A DNA stretch of 64,000 bases from Leeuwenhoekiella blandensis MED217 (GTDB lineage Bacteria > Bacteroidota > Bacteroidia > Flavobacteriales > Flavobacteriaceae). The stretch spans positions 2,548,461-2,612,460 of the forward strand of contig NZ_CH672395.1 in assembly GCF_000152985.1 (NCBI RefSeq), given 5' to 3'. Below the pieces are notes generated by a model, which was not told the DNA's origin, searched no databases, and saw only the letters and a program-made list of their open reading frames with translations. This document shows, in pieces, positions 35,496 through 44,263 of this stretch. The position numbers were made by a program, and so were the translations under genes. How positions within the stretch are numbered: position 1 is the first letter of the stretch; every line of letters starts with the position of its first letter.

Positions 35496-38360
35496 CTACT
35501 TAATAAATAGCTTTTTGTAGCGTGTGACCGTACCGTCTTTAATGCGAAGAATGTAAACACCAGTGGTTAAATCCTGATTCCAATATAGTTTTAATTTACC
35601 TGCTATGCGTTCTGGATTTTTATCCTCAACAACTTTTTTACCGTTAAGTGTAAATAGCGCTAATTCTGGTTTTTCGAGATACTCTTCTCCCTCCATATTT
35701 ATCGTAGTGTAATTTGTTGCGGGATTAGGAAAAAGGCTGACTCTTTTAGCACTTACCTTATGGTCCTCTACACTTAAAACCGACTCAAATTCTCCTTCAA
35801 AACTTATATAGTCGTACATATGATGGTTAACACCACTCGAAGTGGAAGGCATTACAAACTTTATTGTATTCATTCCTTCACGTAATTTGCTATAAGGAAT
35901 TTCTACCGTTTGAACGGCATATTTTGCGTGATCACTTTGCCTTAGGAAAGCATTACCTCCTCCGTTGGGGGGATAAAAAGTTATGGAAGGAGCACTTTCA
36001 CCGTTGATGTACAACCACTGTTGCGCGTGATCTGTACTGGCATAGGCAATGGTGAGTGTTGCGTTACCTGAATTAGGAATTTCCCCTTGTATCTCAAAGT
36101 TAATATTCCAATCCCAACGGGAGCGATTGTCATTTGCGTCAAAATAAGAAGAATGTACATAAGGCAACACCTCGTCCCAATTATTATCTGCAACATTATA
36201 TTCTATGGTTTCTGAGAATAACTCATGAAAATTCTCTTGGATAAATCCTTCTGAGTAACGTAAATGCCCCAAAACAAATTCTTCAGCAGTTCTATTAGGC
36301 ACTCCTATTTCCCATATCAAATTACCATTATTTCGTGGTATCTCAAGCTCTAAATTACCAAGCTGAGTCACGTTTGAAGCTTCGACCCTGATGTTTTCCT
36401 TTTTAAATTCCTGAATGGCTCCATCATTAAAAGCAAAAAGCGTATAATCTCCAGGCCGAATGTCTTCGATTAAGAAGTTCCCATCATCATCAGCACGTGT
36501 CCAATACTGATAATTTTCTTCTTCAAACTGCCAATCGCCATCACTTCTCGAGCTAAGTTGTGTTACTCCCACCCAAGCATTTGCGCCATTCACATTATCT
36601 TTCTCCACATCTATTATATTGAAGTTACCAGCAACAGCACCACGAGCATCTTGCAATGGATATTCTGGGGTATTGGTCAACCACGAGTATGGCCAAGCAG
36701 CTTTTTCTTGAGCAGCTCTGGCTTTTGCATCTTGCCAATTGGCTTCTGCCGTTTCTCCTGAGCTCATATAAATCAAGTAGGGCCCATAAACCTTATTCCA
36801 ATCGCGCCCTTCTGGAATTACCATGCCTCTAGAGTTATAATGGAGTCCGTTTAATAACACATGAATTATACCTGCTGCGGAATTTAAATCGTGATGCGTA
36901 GGACCGCTATTATAAAACTCATGACTTCCCATCACAGCCCATAAACCCATTTTATTCTTATCGCTCGTAAACCCCCAGGCCGGCAGCTCCATCAATTCTT
37001 CGGTATATTGATATTTTCCATCATACATACCGGCGCGTACACCGGTTACTAGTTTTATGATTTCGGGAATAGTGGTAGGTTCAGCATTCTCATTATCGGC
37101 ATATGAAGCCATTTGCCAATTTTTAATTGAATCTACATAAATATTCTCAAATTGAAAAATTCCATCTTCATGAGCCGTCCACAATACCTGCCTCCAGGAG
37201 CCTAAGTCAAAACTAGGATACTCTGCTTTATGATGAATTACAGAATATGTGTACAATCCCGTATCTCCCTTTTTTAGGACATAATGAATGTCTGCATCGG
37301 CAGGAGTGTTTCTAACTCCGGGTTCGTATGTTCTTAAAAAGGAAATATCAACATAATCCTCGGTCTCTTCTTTTATAGAAAAGCTGGTACCCGTTACACG
37401 TTCAAAACCATAGGAAGTCTGAAAATCATAATAACCACCGATGCGTCTACCACTTTGAGAAAGGGTTTCTGTGCCGTTTATAACTAGAGAAAGTAAGTCT
37501 GAAGAACTTTTATCAATCTTTGCTTCAACAAATTCGTTTTTTAATAAGATATAAGTTGCGTACTCTTGAACCATTCTATTCTCATCCCTCGGAATAGCAA
37601 CAATGGTCTGACTCCCATCAAAATTGACTTCTAGAGCCGTATCCTCATCGGTAACTATTTTTCCTGTATCAACAAGGTTTTGAAGTGCTGTTTGATTATC
37701 GCCATTTACCACTAAAGCGCCAATTCCGTTAATTGTTATTTTTCCATTATCCCCGATACGCACATCTGAAGCTACCTCCAGCCTCCCGCCATCAATAAGA
37801 ACAGTTCCCACAGTAGTGGTTTCATCTGAACCTACTTCAAGGGTAGCTCCTACATAACAAATGCCTCCAAGAATAGAAACACTACCATTGCCCGAAGCTC
37901 CTCTTCCCACAAAAAGAGCATTCTTGCTTTCAAATCTGCCTCCATTGACTTCTAAACTTCCGTTAGAATTATTTCCTATAAAAACAAAGCTTCGTATGTT
38001 GAGATATCCAGGCTCATTTATAATCAGTTGTCCGTTAATGTAATTACTACTCCATGGTAACAGCGCTCCTTGCACTGTAAATTTACCACCATTGGCAATA
38101 TCCAAAGCTCCCGGCCTTCTGTTTATATCTCCTGCACTTCCACCATTTTGTATCGGGTCATAAGGATTACCCGCATTAATAATTAGAGTAGTAGCCTGCA
38201 GGTTTAAGAAATCTACACTTGAATCATCCCAATTGTCAACATTATAAAAATCTTGATCAACGTTACCTACCCAGCCTACCTGCGCAATCGATTTCGTAAT
38301 AAAACCAAAAAAAAGACAAACCAGTACTATTTTATATTCTATAAACCTCTGAAACGACAT
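35496..38360 (-). CDS. Secreted rhamnogalacturonan-lyase-like (PL4-type) protein with T9SS domain
   Basis: This 954-residue exoprotein begins with a signal peptide (CLFFGFITKSIAQ). Residues about 30-260 form a beta-solenoid-like region with repeated GxLxVNGG units such as GSLEVNGGRFESKNALFVG. Residues 265-540 resemble the polysaccharide-lyase family 4 catalytic part, including GLWAVMGSHEFYNSGPTHHDLN. An Fn3-like region around 570-680 (NFLIEDIRPGDYTLFAF) and a carbohydrate-binding-like domain follow. The C-terminus is a type IX secretion sorting domain (SLFPNPATNYTTINM to TRYKKLFIK). No SusC/SusD genes are nearby, so the gene is not in a visible polysaccharide locus. Activity on pectin is inferred from family resemblance. 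Confidence 0.82.
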   Translation of the reverse strand: MSFQRFIEYKIVLVCLFFGFITKSIAQVGWVGNVDQDFYNVDNWDDSSVDFLNLQATTLIINAGNPYDPIQNGGSAGDINRRPGALDIANGGKFTVQGALLPWSSNYINGQLIINEPGYLNIRSFVFIGNNSNGSLEVNGGRFESKNALFVGRGASGNGSVSILGGICYVGATLEVGSDETTTVGTVLIDGGRLEVASDVRIGDNGKITINGIGALVVNGDNQTALQNLVDTGKIVTDEDTALEVNFDGSQTIVAIPRDENRMVQEYATYILLKNEFVEAKIDKSSSDLLSLVINGTETLSQSGRRIGGYYDFQTSYGFERVTGTSFSIKEETEDYVDISFLRTYEPGVRNTPADADIHYVLKKGDTGLYTYSVIHHKAEYPSFDLGSWRQVLWTAHEDGIFQFENIYVDSIKNWQMASYADNENAEPTTIPEIIKLVTGVRAGMYDGKYQYTEELMELPAWGFTSDKNKMGLWAVMGSHEFYNSGPTHHDLNSAAGIIHVLLNGLHYNSRGMVIPEGRDWNKVYGPYLIYMSSGETAEANWQDAKARAAQEKAAWPYSWLTNTPEYPLQDARGAVAGNFNIIDVEKDNVNGANAWVGVTQLSSRSDGDWQFEEENYQYWTRADDDGNFLIEDIRPGDYTLFAFNDGAIQEFKKENIRVEASNVTQLGNLELEIPRNNGNLIWEIGVPNRTAEEFVLGHLRYSEGFIQENFHELFSETIEYNVADNNWDEVLPYVHSSYFDANDNRSRWDWNINFEIQGEIPNSGNATLTIAYASTDHAQQWLYINGESAPSITFYPPNGGGNAFLRQSDHAKYAVQTVEIPYSKLREGMNTIKFVMPSTSSGVNHHMYDYISFEGEFESVLSVEDHKVSAKRVSLFPNPATNYTTINMEGEEYLEKPELALFTLNGKKVVEDKNPERIAGKLKLYWNQDLTTGVYILRIKDGTVTRYKKLFIK

Positions 38361-38450
38361 ATTATTAAAATTAGTGCTTCAAGATACTTAAGCTTAAAAA
38401 ATACTCTAACCTGTACTTTCCTGCCCTAGAGACACTTTCAAATTTAACTC

Positions 38451-38483
38451 AAAAAAAACCGCTCAGTTTCTATTACCAAGCGG
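38451..38483 (-). terminator. Intrinsic terminator for the reverse-strand 158-aa gene
   Basis: On the reverse strand CCGCT pairs with AGCGG around a 15-base loop, and the stem is followed directly by eight T residues. It lies just after the stop of the upstream reverse gene and before the next. Confidence 0.7.
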
Positions 38484-38517
38484 CTTTCTTTAAAACATTT
38501 CAGTGCTAGCTATCTGT

Positions 38518-38994
38518 TTACTCTACCTCTACAAATTTTTCAAACCATTGGTATAAGTCTCCTTGAGTAATATTGGCTCCTTGCCTGATAAGTACAAAAA
38601 TATCGTTGTTACGATCTTCAGAAAGCAATTTACTTGAGCTGTAGAGATTTACTTCATCCTTCATAAAATTATCCTGAAGCCACTTATATCCTTGTGGAGT
38701 TGTAATATCTACACCCTTATTTTCAACCTCGATAGAGATCATACTGATTTTGAGCTCACCTACTTTGAATAAGAACATATGTTGTGGAGAAAAATGCTCA
38801 AGATATTTCACCTTAGCAAGAACGCCTTCCCAAATCAGATCGCTAAAAACGTCAAGCTCTTGTTCTGCAGTTTCCGGCTGATTTTTTTTGATATCTTCCC
38901 ACTCATCTGCTGTGATCGATTGTGCTGCCAAAAAGTTAATGAACTCTTGGTGCATTTCATCTAATTGCTCTTTTGAAAGTCTGATGTACTTCAT
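38518..38994 (-). CDS. Conserved hypothetical protein, possibly DUF6495
   Basis: A 158-residue soluble, acidic protein. The N-terminus (YIRLSKEQLDEMHQEFINFLA) is helical, followed by a mixed alpha/beta region with KISMISIEVENKGVDITT. It matches my memory of the flavobacterial DUF6495 family, which I cannot verify. It has no signal peptide and no membrane segment. It lies between rplI and the lyase gene on the same strand, with a terminator after it and the rplI terminator before it, so it is probably monocistronic. No function is proposed. Confidence 0.65.
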   Translation of the reverse strand: MKYIRLSKEQLDEMHQEFINFLAAQSITADEWEDIKKNQPETAEQELDVFSDLIWEGVLAKVKYLEHFSPQHMFLFKVGELKISMISIEVENKGVDITTPQGYKWLQDNFMKDEVNLYSSSKLLSEDRNNDIFVLIRQGANITQGDLYQWFEKFVEVE

Positions 38995-39108
38995 ATGCTG
39001 AGTTTTTAGAAGTAAACTACCTCAGGGCAAACCCGAGAGGCGTTTGTTGGAATGAATTTTCGATTTACTGGCAGGCCTAAGTGTATTAAACTCCTTCGGA
39101 AATGCCAA

Positions 39109-39143
39109 TAAAAAAAGCTTCCGCGTAAACGAAAGCTTTTTAC
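39109..39143 (-). terminator. Intrinsic terminator of the rpsF-rpsR-rplI operon
   Basis: On the reverse strand GTAAAAAGCTTTCG pairs, with one mismatch, to CGGAAGCTTTTTTT, which provides the T run. It ends 16 bases downstream of the rplI stop. Confidence 0.82.
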
Positions 39144-39158
39144 TGTATTGTGTAAGGC

Positions 39159-39608
39159 TTATGCCTCTGCTACAACGTCAAATGTGAAATTTTTCACTAC
39201 ATCACGGTGAAAACGAAGGCTTGCTTCGTACTGTCCTAAACGCTTGATGTTACCACCAGCGATAGTGATGTATTTTTTGTCGATCTCTACACCTTCTTTT
39301 GCTAATGCATCAGAAAGATCTGCATCTGTGATAGAACCAAATAGTTTATCAGCTTCTCCAGCTTTTGCAGTAAGTTTAATTTCTAAACCTTCTAACTTAG
39401 CAGCTTGAGCGTTTGCAGCATCAACCACTTTCTTCTCTTTATACGCACGTTGCTTTAAGTTCTCTGCCAATACTTTTTTAGCAGAAGGAGTTGCAAGTAC
39501 TGCATATCCTTGAGGAATCAAGTAATTTCTTCCGTAACCATTCTTAACAGTTACTAAATCGTCAACAAATCCTAGATTATCGACGTCTTTTTTAAGTATA
39601 ACTTCCAT
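39159..39608 (-). CDS. rplI: 50S ribosomal protein L9
   Basis: L9 binds 23S rRNA near L1. The 149-residue protein has the N-terminal signature VILKKDVDNLGFVDDLVTVKNGYGRNYLIPQ. The long connecting helix (about 41-78) is followed by a C-terminal domain. It is the third gene of the operon, 14 bases after rpsR, and is followed by a strong terminator. Length is typical. Confidence 0.98.
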   Translation of the reverse strand: MEVILKKDVDNLGFVDDLVTVKNGYGRNYLIPQGYAVLATPSAKKVLAENLKQRAYKEKKVVDAANAQAAKLEGLEIKLTAKAGEADKLFGSITDADLSDALAKEGVEIDKKYITIAGGNIKRLGQYEASLRFHRDVVKNFTFDVVAEA

Positions 39609-39622
39609 CTCTTATCTAGTTT

Positions 39623-39922
39623 TTATTTATATAAATCTGTTACGTATGGCATAAGTGCTAAGTGACGTGCACGTTTTACTGCCACACTTACCTTACGCTG
39701 GTATTTTAAAGAAGTACCGGTAAGACGACGTGGTAACAATTTACCTTGCTCGTTTACAAAAGACGCTAACCAATCTGCATCTTTATAATCTACATACTTA
39801 ATACCAGAACGCTTAAAACGGCAGTATTTTTTTGTCTTAGAGGTCTCAATATTTAACGGAGTTAAATATCTGATTTCCCCATCTTTTTTCGCTTTTGCTT
39901 GTTGCTCTATAGATGATGCCAT
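39623..39922 (-). CDS. rpsR: 30S ribosomal protein S18
   Basis: S18 binds 16S rRNA as a heterodimer with S6. The 99-residue protein contains the core [19 protein letters not shown] and [31 protein letters not shown]. The N-terminus (residues 1-25) is extended relative to the enteric protein, as is usual in Bacteroidota. It starts 2 bases after rpsF and precedes rplI. Confidence 0.97.
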   Translation of the reverse strand: MASSIEQQAKAKKDGEIRYLTPLNIETSKTKKYCRFKRSGIKYVDYKDADWLASFVNEQGKLLPRRLTGTSLKYQRKVSVAVKRARHLALMPYVTDLYK

Positions 39923-39924
39923 AA

Positions 39925-40263
39925 TTACGCTTTTTCTTTATTTCGTTTTCTACGTTTTTCAGCCCACTCGATCGCATATTTGTCAAGCTTAACCGTTAAG
40001 AAACGCATAACGCGCTCGTCACGTCTAAACTCAAGTTCAAAGTTTGCGATAACCTCTCCTGGTACCGTAAATTCAAATAAGTGATAAAAACCACTCTTTT
40101 TGTTCTGGATTGCGTAAGCTAATTTTTTAAGCCCCCAATCTTCTTTAGAAATCATCTTGGCACCGTTTGAAACAAGAAAATCTTCAAATTTCTTTACTGT
40201 TTCCTTTACCTGGTCATCAGATAAAACGGGATTCAAGATGAAAACAGTTTCGTAATGATTCAT
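39925..40263 (-). CDS. rpsF: 30S ribosomal protein S6
   Basis: S6 binds S18 in the central domain of 16S rRNA. The 112-residue protein starts [45 protein letters not shown] and [17 protein letters not shown] complete the family pattern. The C-terminal tail is lysine-rich. It heads the rpsF-rpsR-rplI operon. The promoter lies only about 28 bases upstream, leaving a short 5' leader. Confidence 0.98.
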   Translation of the reverse strand: MNHYETVFILNPVLSDDQVKETVKKFEDFLVSNGAKMISKEDWGLKKLAYAIQNKKSGFYHLFEFTVPGEVIANFELEFRRDERVMRFLTVKLDKYAIEWAEKRRKRNKEKA

Positions 40264-40290
40264 AAAAATAGTTTATTAAAAAAATGAGTG

Positions 40291-40320
40291 CAAAAGTAAC
40301 TTTAATTTTTCATACAACAA
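40291..40320 (-). promoter_or_regulatory. Bacteroidota-type promoter of rpsF
   Basis: On the reverse strand TTG (complement of 40318-40320) precedes TACTTTTG (complement of 40291-40298) by 19 bases, an exact match to the flavobacterial consensus. The predicted start lies near 40284, giving a 5' leader of about 20 bases. Confidence 0.8.
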
Positions 40321-40410
40321 AACAGATCTCCTTTAAATCGACCATTTACTCGGTATTTTTTAATACAAGTGAAAATTCAGGAAAAAATATCGATGAACTA
40401 CACAAAAAAG

Positions 40411-40441
40411 TTGGTTAATACATATATTGTAAGTAGTTTTG
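40411..40441 (+). promoter_or_regulatory. Bacteroidota-type promoter of the LytTR regulator gene
   Basis: TTG at 40411-40413 and TAGTTTTG at 40434-40441 are separated by 20 bases, matching the consensus. Transcription would begin near 40448, about 24 bases before the TTG start codon at 40472. Confidence 0.72.
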
Positions 40442-40471
40442 GTAAACTAACGCTATCTCAAAACTTAACCT

Positions 40472-41173
40472 TTGGAAGAATTAATTTTAGATTGTGCCGT
40501 TGTCGATGATTCAAGTTTACAACGTCTCGCTATCGTAAAGATGATCAAAGATCATCCTAATTTACGATTAGCCGCACAATACAACAACGCAATCGAAACT
40601 AAAAACGGTCTATTAGAAACCAAGGTTGATCTTATCTTCCTTGATATTGAAATGCCTATTCTAACCGGTTTTGATTTGCTTGATGATCTGGTACATAAAC
40701 CACAAATCATCTTTGTTACCGGTAAAACAAAATATGCTTACAAAGCCTTCAACTATAACGCTATAGACTATTTAAGAAAGCCTCTTACCAAAGATCGCTT
40801 CCTGAATGCCGTTCATAAAGCTATCAATCTACATCGTCTTAAAACTGAAGGCAATGTAGAGGATGATGATTATATCTTCGTAAAAAGTAATCTTAAGAAG
40901 AAAAAGGTTTTTCTTAATGATCTCAAGTTTATTGAAGCACTCGGTGACTATGTAAAATTAGTCACTTATAATGAGCCTATCATTGTATTATCAACGATGA
41001 AAGCCTTTGAGGCGCAATTACCTGCAGAGCGTTTTATGCGAATCCATAAATCCTATATTATCAATCTGGACAAGGTTGAAAAATATAACAGTAGAAATAT
41101 TGAGATCGAGGGAGATAAAATTCCATTGAGTAGACATAAGAAAACAAAATTGATGGAAGCTTTATCTAGCTAA
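40472..41173 (+). CDS. LytTR-family response regulator
   Basis: The 233-residue protein is a response regulator. The receiver domain contains the acidic pair in CAVVDDS, phospho-acceptor Asp58 in DLIFLDIEMPILTGFDL, and the conserved Thr/Lys region FVTGKTKY ... DYLRKPLTKDRF. The C-terminal LytTR DNA-binding domain (residues 130-231) includes FVKSNLKKKKV and RFMRIHKSYIINLDKVEKYN. Translation must start at TTG 40472, since the first strand would be lost from any later start. No partner LytS/YehU kinase is adjacent. The gene has a clear promoter and terminator and is monocistronic. Confidence 0.92.
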   Translation: MEELILDCAVVDDSSLQRLAIVKMIKDHPNLRLAAQYNNAIETKNGLLETKVDLIFLDIEMPILTGFDLLDDLVHKPQIIFVTGKTKYAYKAFNYNAIDYLRKPLTKDRFLNAVHKAINLHRLKTEGNVEDDDYIFVKSNLKKKKVFLNDLKFIEALGDYVKLVTYNEPIIVLSTMKAFEAQLPAERFMRIHKSYIINLDKVEKYNSRNIEIEGDKIPLSRHKKTKLMEALSS

Positions 41174-41190
41174 TCTCCATTGATTTGCGA

Positions 41191-41229
41191 ATCAAAAAAA
41201 ATCCTGCAATTTGCAGGATTTTTTTTGAT
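41191..41229. terminator. Bidirectional terminator between LytTR gene and priA
   Basis: ATCAAAAAAAATCCTGCAA (41191-41209) pairs with TTGCAGGATTTTTTTTGAT (41211-41229). It serves the forward regulator gene and overlaps the priA stop region, so it can terminate both. Confidence 0.88.
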
Positions 41230-43685
41230 CAATAGTTATCTACATTCAGTACTATCTTCACACTTCTAAATTGAGAAATACTTGAAAATGTAGTACGCAC
41301 TTTAAGTATCGCTTTCTTTGTTTTCTCCAGACTTTGTTTCCGTGGAATTTTGATGAGAATATTGCGGTAATATTCATTACGAATTCGGGAAACCGGCGGA
41401 GGCTCTGGGCCTAAAACCTGATCTCTAAATACATTCTTAAGCGCTTGTCCCATCCATACCGAAGCCTCTTCAATCTTCTGAAAATCACGATGCTTCATCG
41501 TGATTTTAATCAATCTACAAAATGGCGGATATTTATAAATATGCCGCTCTTCGAGTTGCTCGTGATACATCGCTTCATAAGCATTCATAGACACTTGCTG
41601 CAAAATCTGATGATGCGGATTAAAGCTTTGAATCAACACTCTACCACGTTTCGCTGTACGTCCTGCCCTACCCGACACCTGCTGAATCAACTGAAAGCTT
41701 CTTTCATGTGCTCTAAAGTCCGGAATGTTAAGCATACTATCTGCGTTGAGAATTCCTACAAGGGTCACATTTCTAAAATCCAGTCCTTTTGTAAGCATTT
41801 GAGTTCCTACAAGAATGTCAATTTCGCCCTGCTCAAAAGCCGTTATAATCTTCTCAAAGCCGTGTTTACCCCGCGTCGTATCAGAATCCATTCGGCCTAT
41901 ATTATGCTCAGGGTATAATTCTTTGAGCTCAGTTTCCACTTGTTCTGTTCCAAAACCTTTAGTATCCAGCTCTTCGCTACCACAAGCCATACATTTTTGA
42001 AGCATCGCGATATGATAACCACAATAATGACAACGCAACTGCCCACGATGCCTGTGATACGTTAGACTTACGTCACAATTAGGACACTGCGGTGCGTGAC
42101 CACAAGTGTTACACTCCACAATAGGTGAATAGCCTCTTCGGTTTTGAAACAAGATCACCTGCTCTCCAAGTTCTAAGGTATCGGTAATTGCCCGGAGCAG
42201 ATCATCGCTAAAATGACCGGTCATCCGTTTTTTGCGATGTTTTTCTTGAATATCGATTATGCTGTTTTCGGGCATTAAAACATTTCCAAAACGCTTGTTC
42301 ATAGTTACAAGTCCGTATTTACCGATACTCGCATTGTAAAATGTTTCTAAGGCCGGGGTCGCAGAACCCAACAAAACTTTTGCATTTTGCTGATGTGCCA
42401 ATACAATGGCCGCATCTCTGGCTTGATAACGCGGTGCTGGATCGTATTGCTTGTAGCTGCTTTCATGCTCCTCGTCAACAACAACAAGTCCGAGATTTTC
42501 AAACGGAAGAAAAAGCGCACTACGCGCTCCTAAAACCAATTGCGCTTTAGATTCGTGATGTAAGACATTATTCCATACTTCAACACGTTCGTGAACTGAA
42601 TATTTAGAATGATAAACAGATAATTGATTTCCAAAATACTCTTGCAAGCGCGCTACGAGTTGTGTTGTAAGAGCAATTTCAGGTAATAAATAAAGTACTT
42701 GTTTTCCTTCAGCCAGATATTCTTTAATAAGATTAACGTATACTTCCGTTTTTCCAGAAGCCGTTACCCCGTGCAATAAACAGACATCGTGATTTTGACA
42801 GGAGGTTTTTATTTCGCCTAAAGCTTGCTCTTGATTCTCGTTAAGTGTCTTAATCGGGCTATCTTCTTTACCACTGTAATTGATGCGATCTTTCTGAATT
42901 TTATAAATCTCAAAAATTCCCTTTTCGACCAAAGCCTTAAGCTGTGCTGATGATGCTTCACTTTGCTCTTGTAGTTCCTTTGCTTTTATCGGTTTTGGGG
43001 AACGCGCAGTTTGCGTAAAATAGTTGAGTAAAAGTTCCCGTTGTTTCGGGGCTCTACTTAATTCGTCAAGCGCTTCGTGCATTTTTTCTTCTTCATTATA
43101 CGCTGGGGCAAGCCGAACATACTTAACCAGTTTAGGTTTATAGGCCTCATAAATCTCTTGATCAAGAGCAACCAGATCAAGATCTATCAATTTATTGATG
43201 CTAGGAAGCACTTTCTTTTTATTGAGCACCTGCATCACCTCACTGATTCTTAAAATTGAATTTCCTTCAAAAGCGTTGAGTATAGCAAGACCATCCTCAT
43301 CAATAGCATCTAGATGGGGTTCAATAGGCGTCTTTGAAATACGCTTGATTATACTTTCACTTTCTAATAAAAACGCTCTTGGAAGGGCTGCACGCATTAC
43401 ATCACCTAATGTACACATGTAATACTGCGCCATCCATTTCCAGAAATTCAATTGGGCTAGGTTTACGACCGGTGTTTCATCTAAAATCTGCTCGATCTCT
43501 TTGGCTTCATAAATGCGCGGTTCGATCTGATGAACGCTAATAGCAAGGGCTGTATAAATTTTACTTTTTCCAAAAGGCACAGCAAGCCGCATCCCCGGTT
43601 TGATAAAAGCATATTCGGTCTCACTAATGCGATACGTAAACGCATTTTCGACAGGAATGGGTAAGATTACATCAACAAAATACAC
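41229..43685 (-). CDS. priA: Primosomal protein N' (replication restart helicase)
   Basis: PriA is the 3'-to-5' helicase that reloads the replisome at stalled forks. The 818-residue protein has an N-terminal DNA-binding region (VDVILPIPVENAFTYRI) and Walker A HGVTASGKTEVY. The DEEH motif is VVVDEEHESSYKQ, and a zinc-binding array of paired cysteines lies around residues 515-560 (CNTCGHAPQCPNCDVSL and CHYCGYH). Later helicase motifs include GTQMLTKGLDF and QVSGRAGRTAKRGRVL. Start is a GTG at 43685. Length is typical of Bacteroidota PriA. Confidence 0.96.
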   Translation of the reverse strand: MYFVDVILPIPVENAFTYRISETEYAFIKPGMRLAVPFGKSKIYTALAISVHQIEPRIYEAKEIEQILDETPVVNLAQLNFWKWMAQYYMCTLGDVMRAALPRAFLLESESIIKRISKTPIEPHLDAIDEDGLAILNAFEGNSILRISEVMQVLNKKKVLPSINKLIDLDLVALDQEIYEAYKPKLVKYVRLAPAYNEEEKMHEALDELSRAPKQRELLLNYFTQTARSPKPIKAKELQEQSEASSAQLKALVEKGIFEIYKIQKDRINYSGKEDSPIKTLNENQEQALGEIKTSCQNHDVCLLHGVTASGKTEVYVNLIKEYLAEGKQVLYLLPEIALTTQLVARLQEYFGNQLSVYHSKYSVHERVEVWNNVLHHESKAQLVLGARSALFLPFENLGLVVVDEEHESSYKQYDPAPRYQARDAAIVLAHQQNAKVLLGSATPALETFYNASIGKYGLVTMNKRFGNVLMPENSIIDIQEKHRKKRMTGHFSDDLLRAITDTLELGEQVILFQNRRGYSPIVECNTCGHAPQCPNCDVSLTYHRHRGQLRCHYCGYHIAMLQKCMACGSEELDTKGFGTEQVETELKELYPEHNIGRMDSDTTRGKHGFEKIITAFEQGEIDILVGTQMLTKGLDFRNVTLVGILNADSMLNIPDFRAHERSFQLIQQVSGRAGRTAKRGRVLIQSFNPHHQILQQVSMNAYEAMYHEQLEERHIYKYPPFCRLIKITMKHRDFQKIEEASVWMGQALKNVFRDQVLGPEPPPVSRIRNEYYRNILIKIPRKQSLEKTKKAILKVRTTFSSISQFRSVKIVLNVDNY

Positions 43686-43704
43686 GAGGGTAAAGATAAA
43701 AAAA

Positions 43705-43732
43705 AGGCTGTCTCAAGAATTAGAAACAGCCT
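43705..43732. terminator. Hairpin terminator between priA start and DUF2147 gene
   Basis: AGGCTGTCTC pairs with GAAACAGCCT (one mismatch) around a short loop, flanked by an A run on the left that becomes a T run on the reverse strand. It lies just after the stop of the reverse DUF2147 gene. Confidence 0.75.
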
Positions 43733-43753
43733 GTGTTTTGAAGTATATCGCTT

Positions 43754-44182
43754 TTATTTTACACGGTGCCAGTATTGCGTTCTTCCTATTAAAGAGAAAC
43801 CTATATAGCCACGAACTTTCAACTTGTCTGCTTTTTCAAGTTCGATAAGACACTTGTATAATTTTCCGCTTTGCGGATCTAAGATTTTCCCATCATTATA
43901 CTCATCACCATCCTTCTCAAGACCTTTAATGATCACAAGACCATTGATAGGCTTGCCTTTATCTGCTCCCGGGCAATCTACACATTTTGCATCTTGACGG
44001 TCTTTATTTAAAATTTCAACAATTTTACCATAAACCTTACCGTCTTGCTTGTAGATCTCAACAATAGATTTTGCATCACCTGTTTCATCATCAATAGTCT
44101 TCCATTTTCCCGTCACATCCTGAGCAAATAGCCCAGCTGTACAAACAAGCATCACAACTAAAAAAGCACTTAATTTTTTCAT
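43754..44182 (-). CDS. DUF2147 secreted protein
   Basis: The protein of 142 residues starts with a signal peptide (MKKLSAFLVVMLVCTAGLFAQ). The mature part has the DUF2147 pattern: VTGKWKTIDDETGDAKSIVEIYKQDG, then CVDCPGADKGKPINGLVIIKGL, and DGKILDPQSGKLYKCLIEL near the end. These are periplasmic beta-barrel-like proteins of unclear function. The ATG at 44182 gives the signal peptide directly; an in-frame start 39 bases upstream only adds a non-signal prefix. A terminator follows. Confidence 0.88.
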   Translation of the reverse strand: MKKLSAFLVVMLVCTAGLFAQDVTGKWKTIDDETGDAKSIVEIYKQDGKVYGKIVEILNKDRQDAKCVDCPGADKGKPINGLVIIKGLEKDGDEYNDGKILDPQSGKLYKCLIELEKADKLKVRGYIGFSLIGRTQYWHRVK

Positions 44183-44263
44183 ATTCGTTATTTGAGGGGT
44201 TATTAAATTTTTATTTATCAAATTAAACTTATCAATAATAAGATATTTTCAACTATCCTAAAA

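Noticed and set aside
41445..41918. 157-codon open frame on the forward strand.
   Set aside because: It lies antisense within priA, which has all helicase motifs; the frame product shows no family features.
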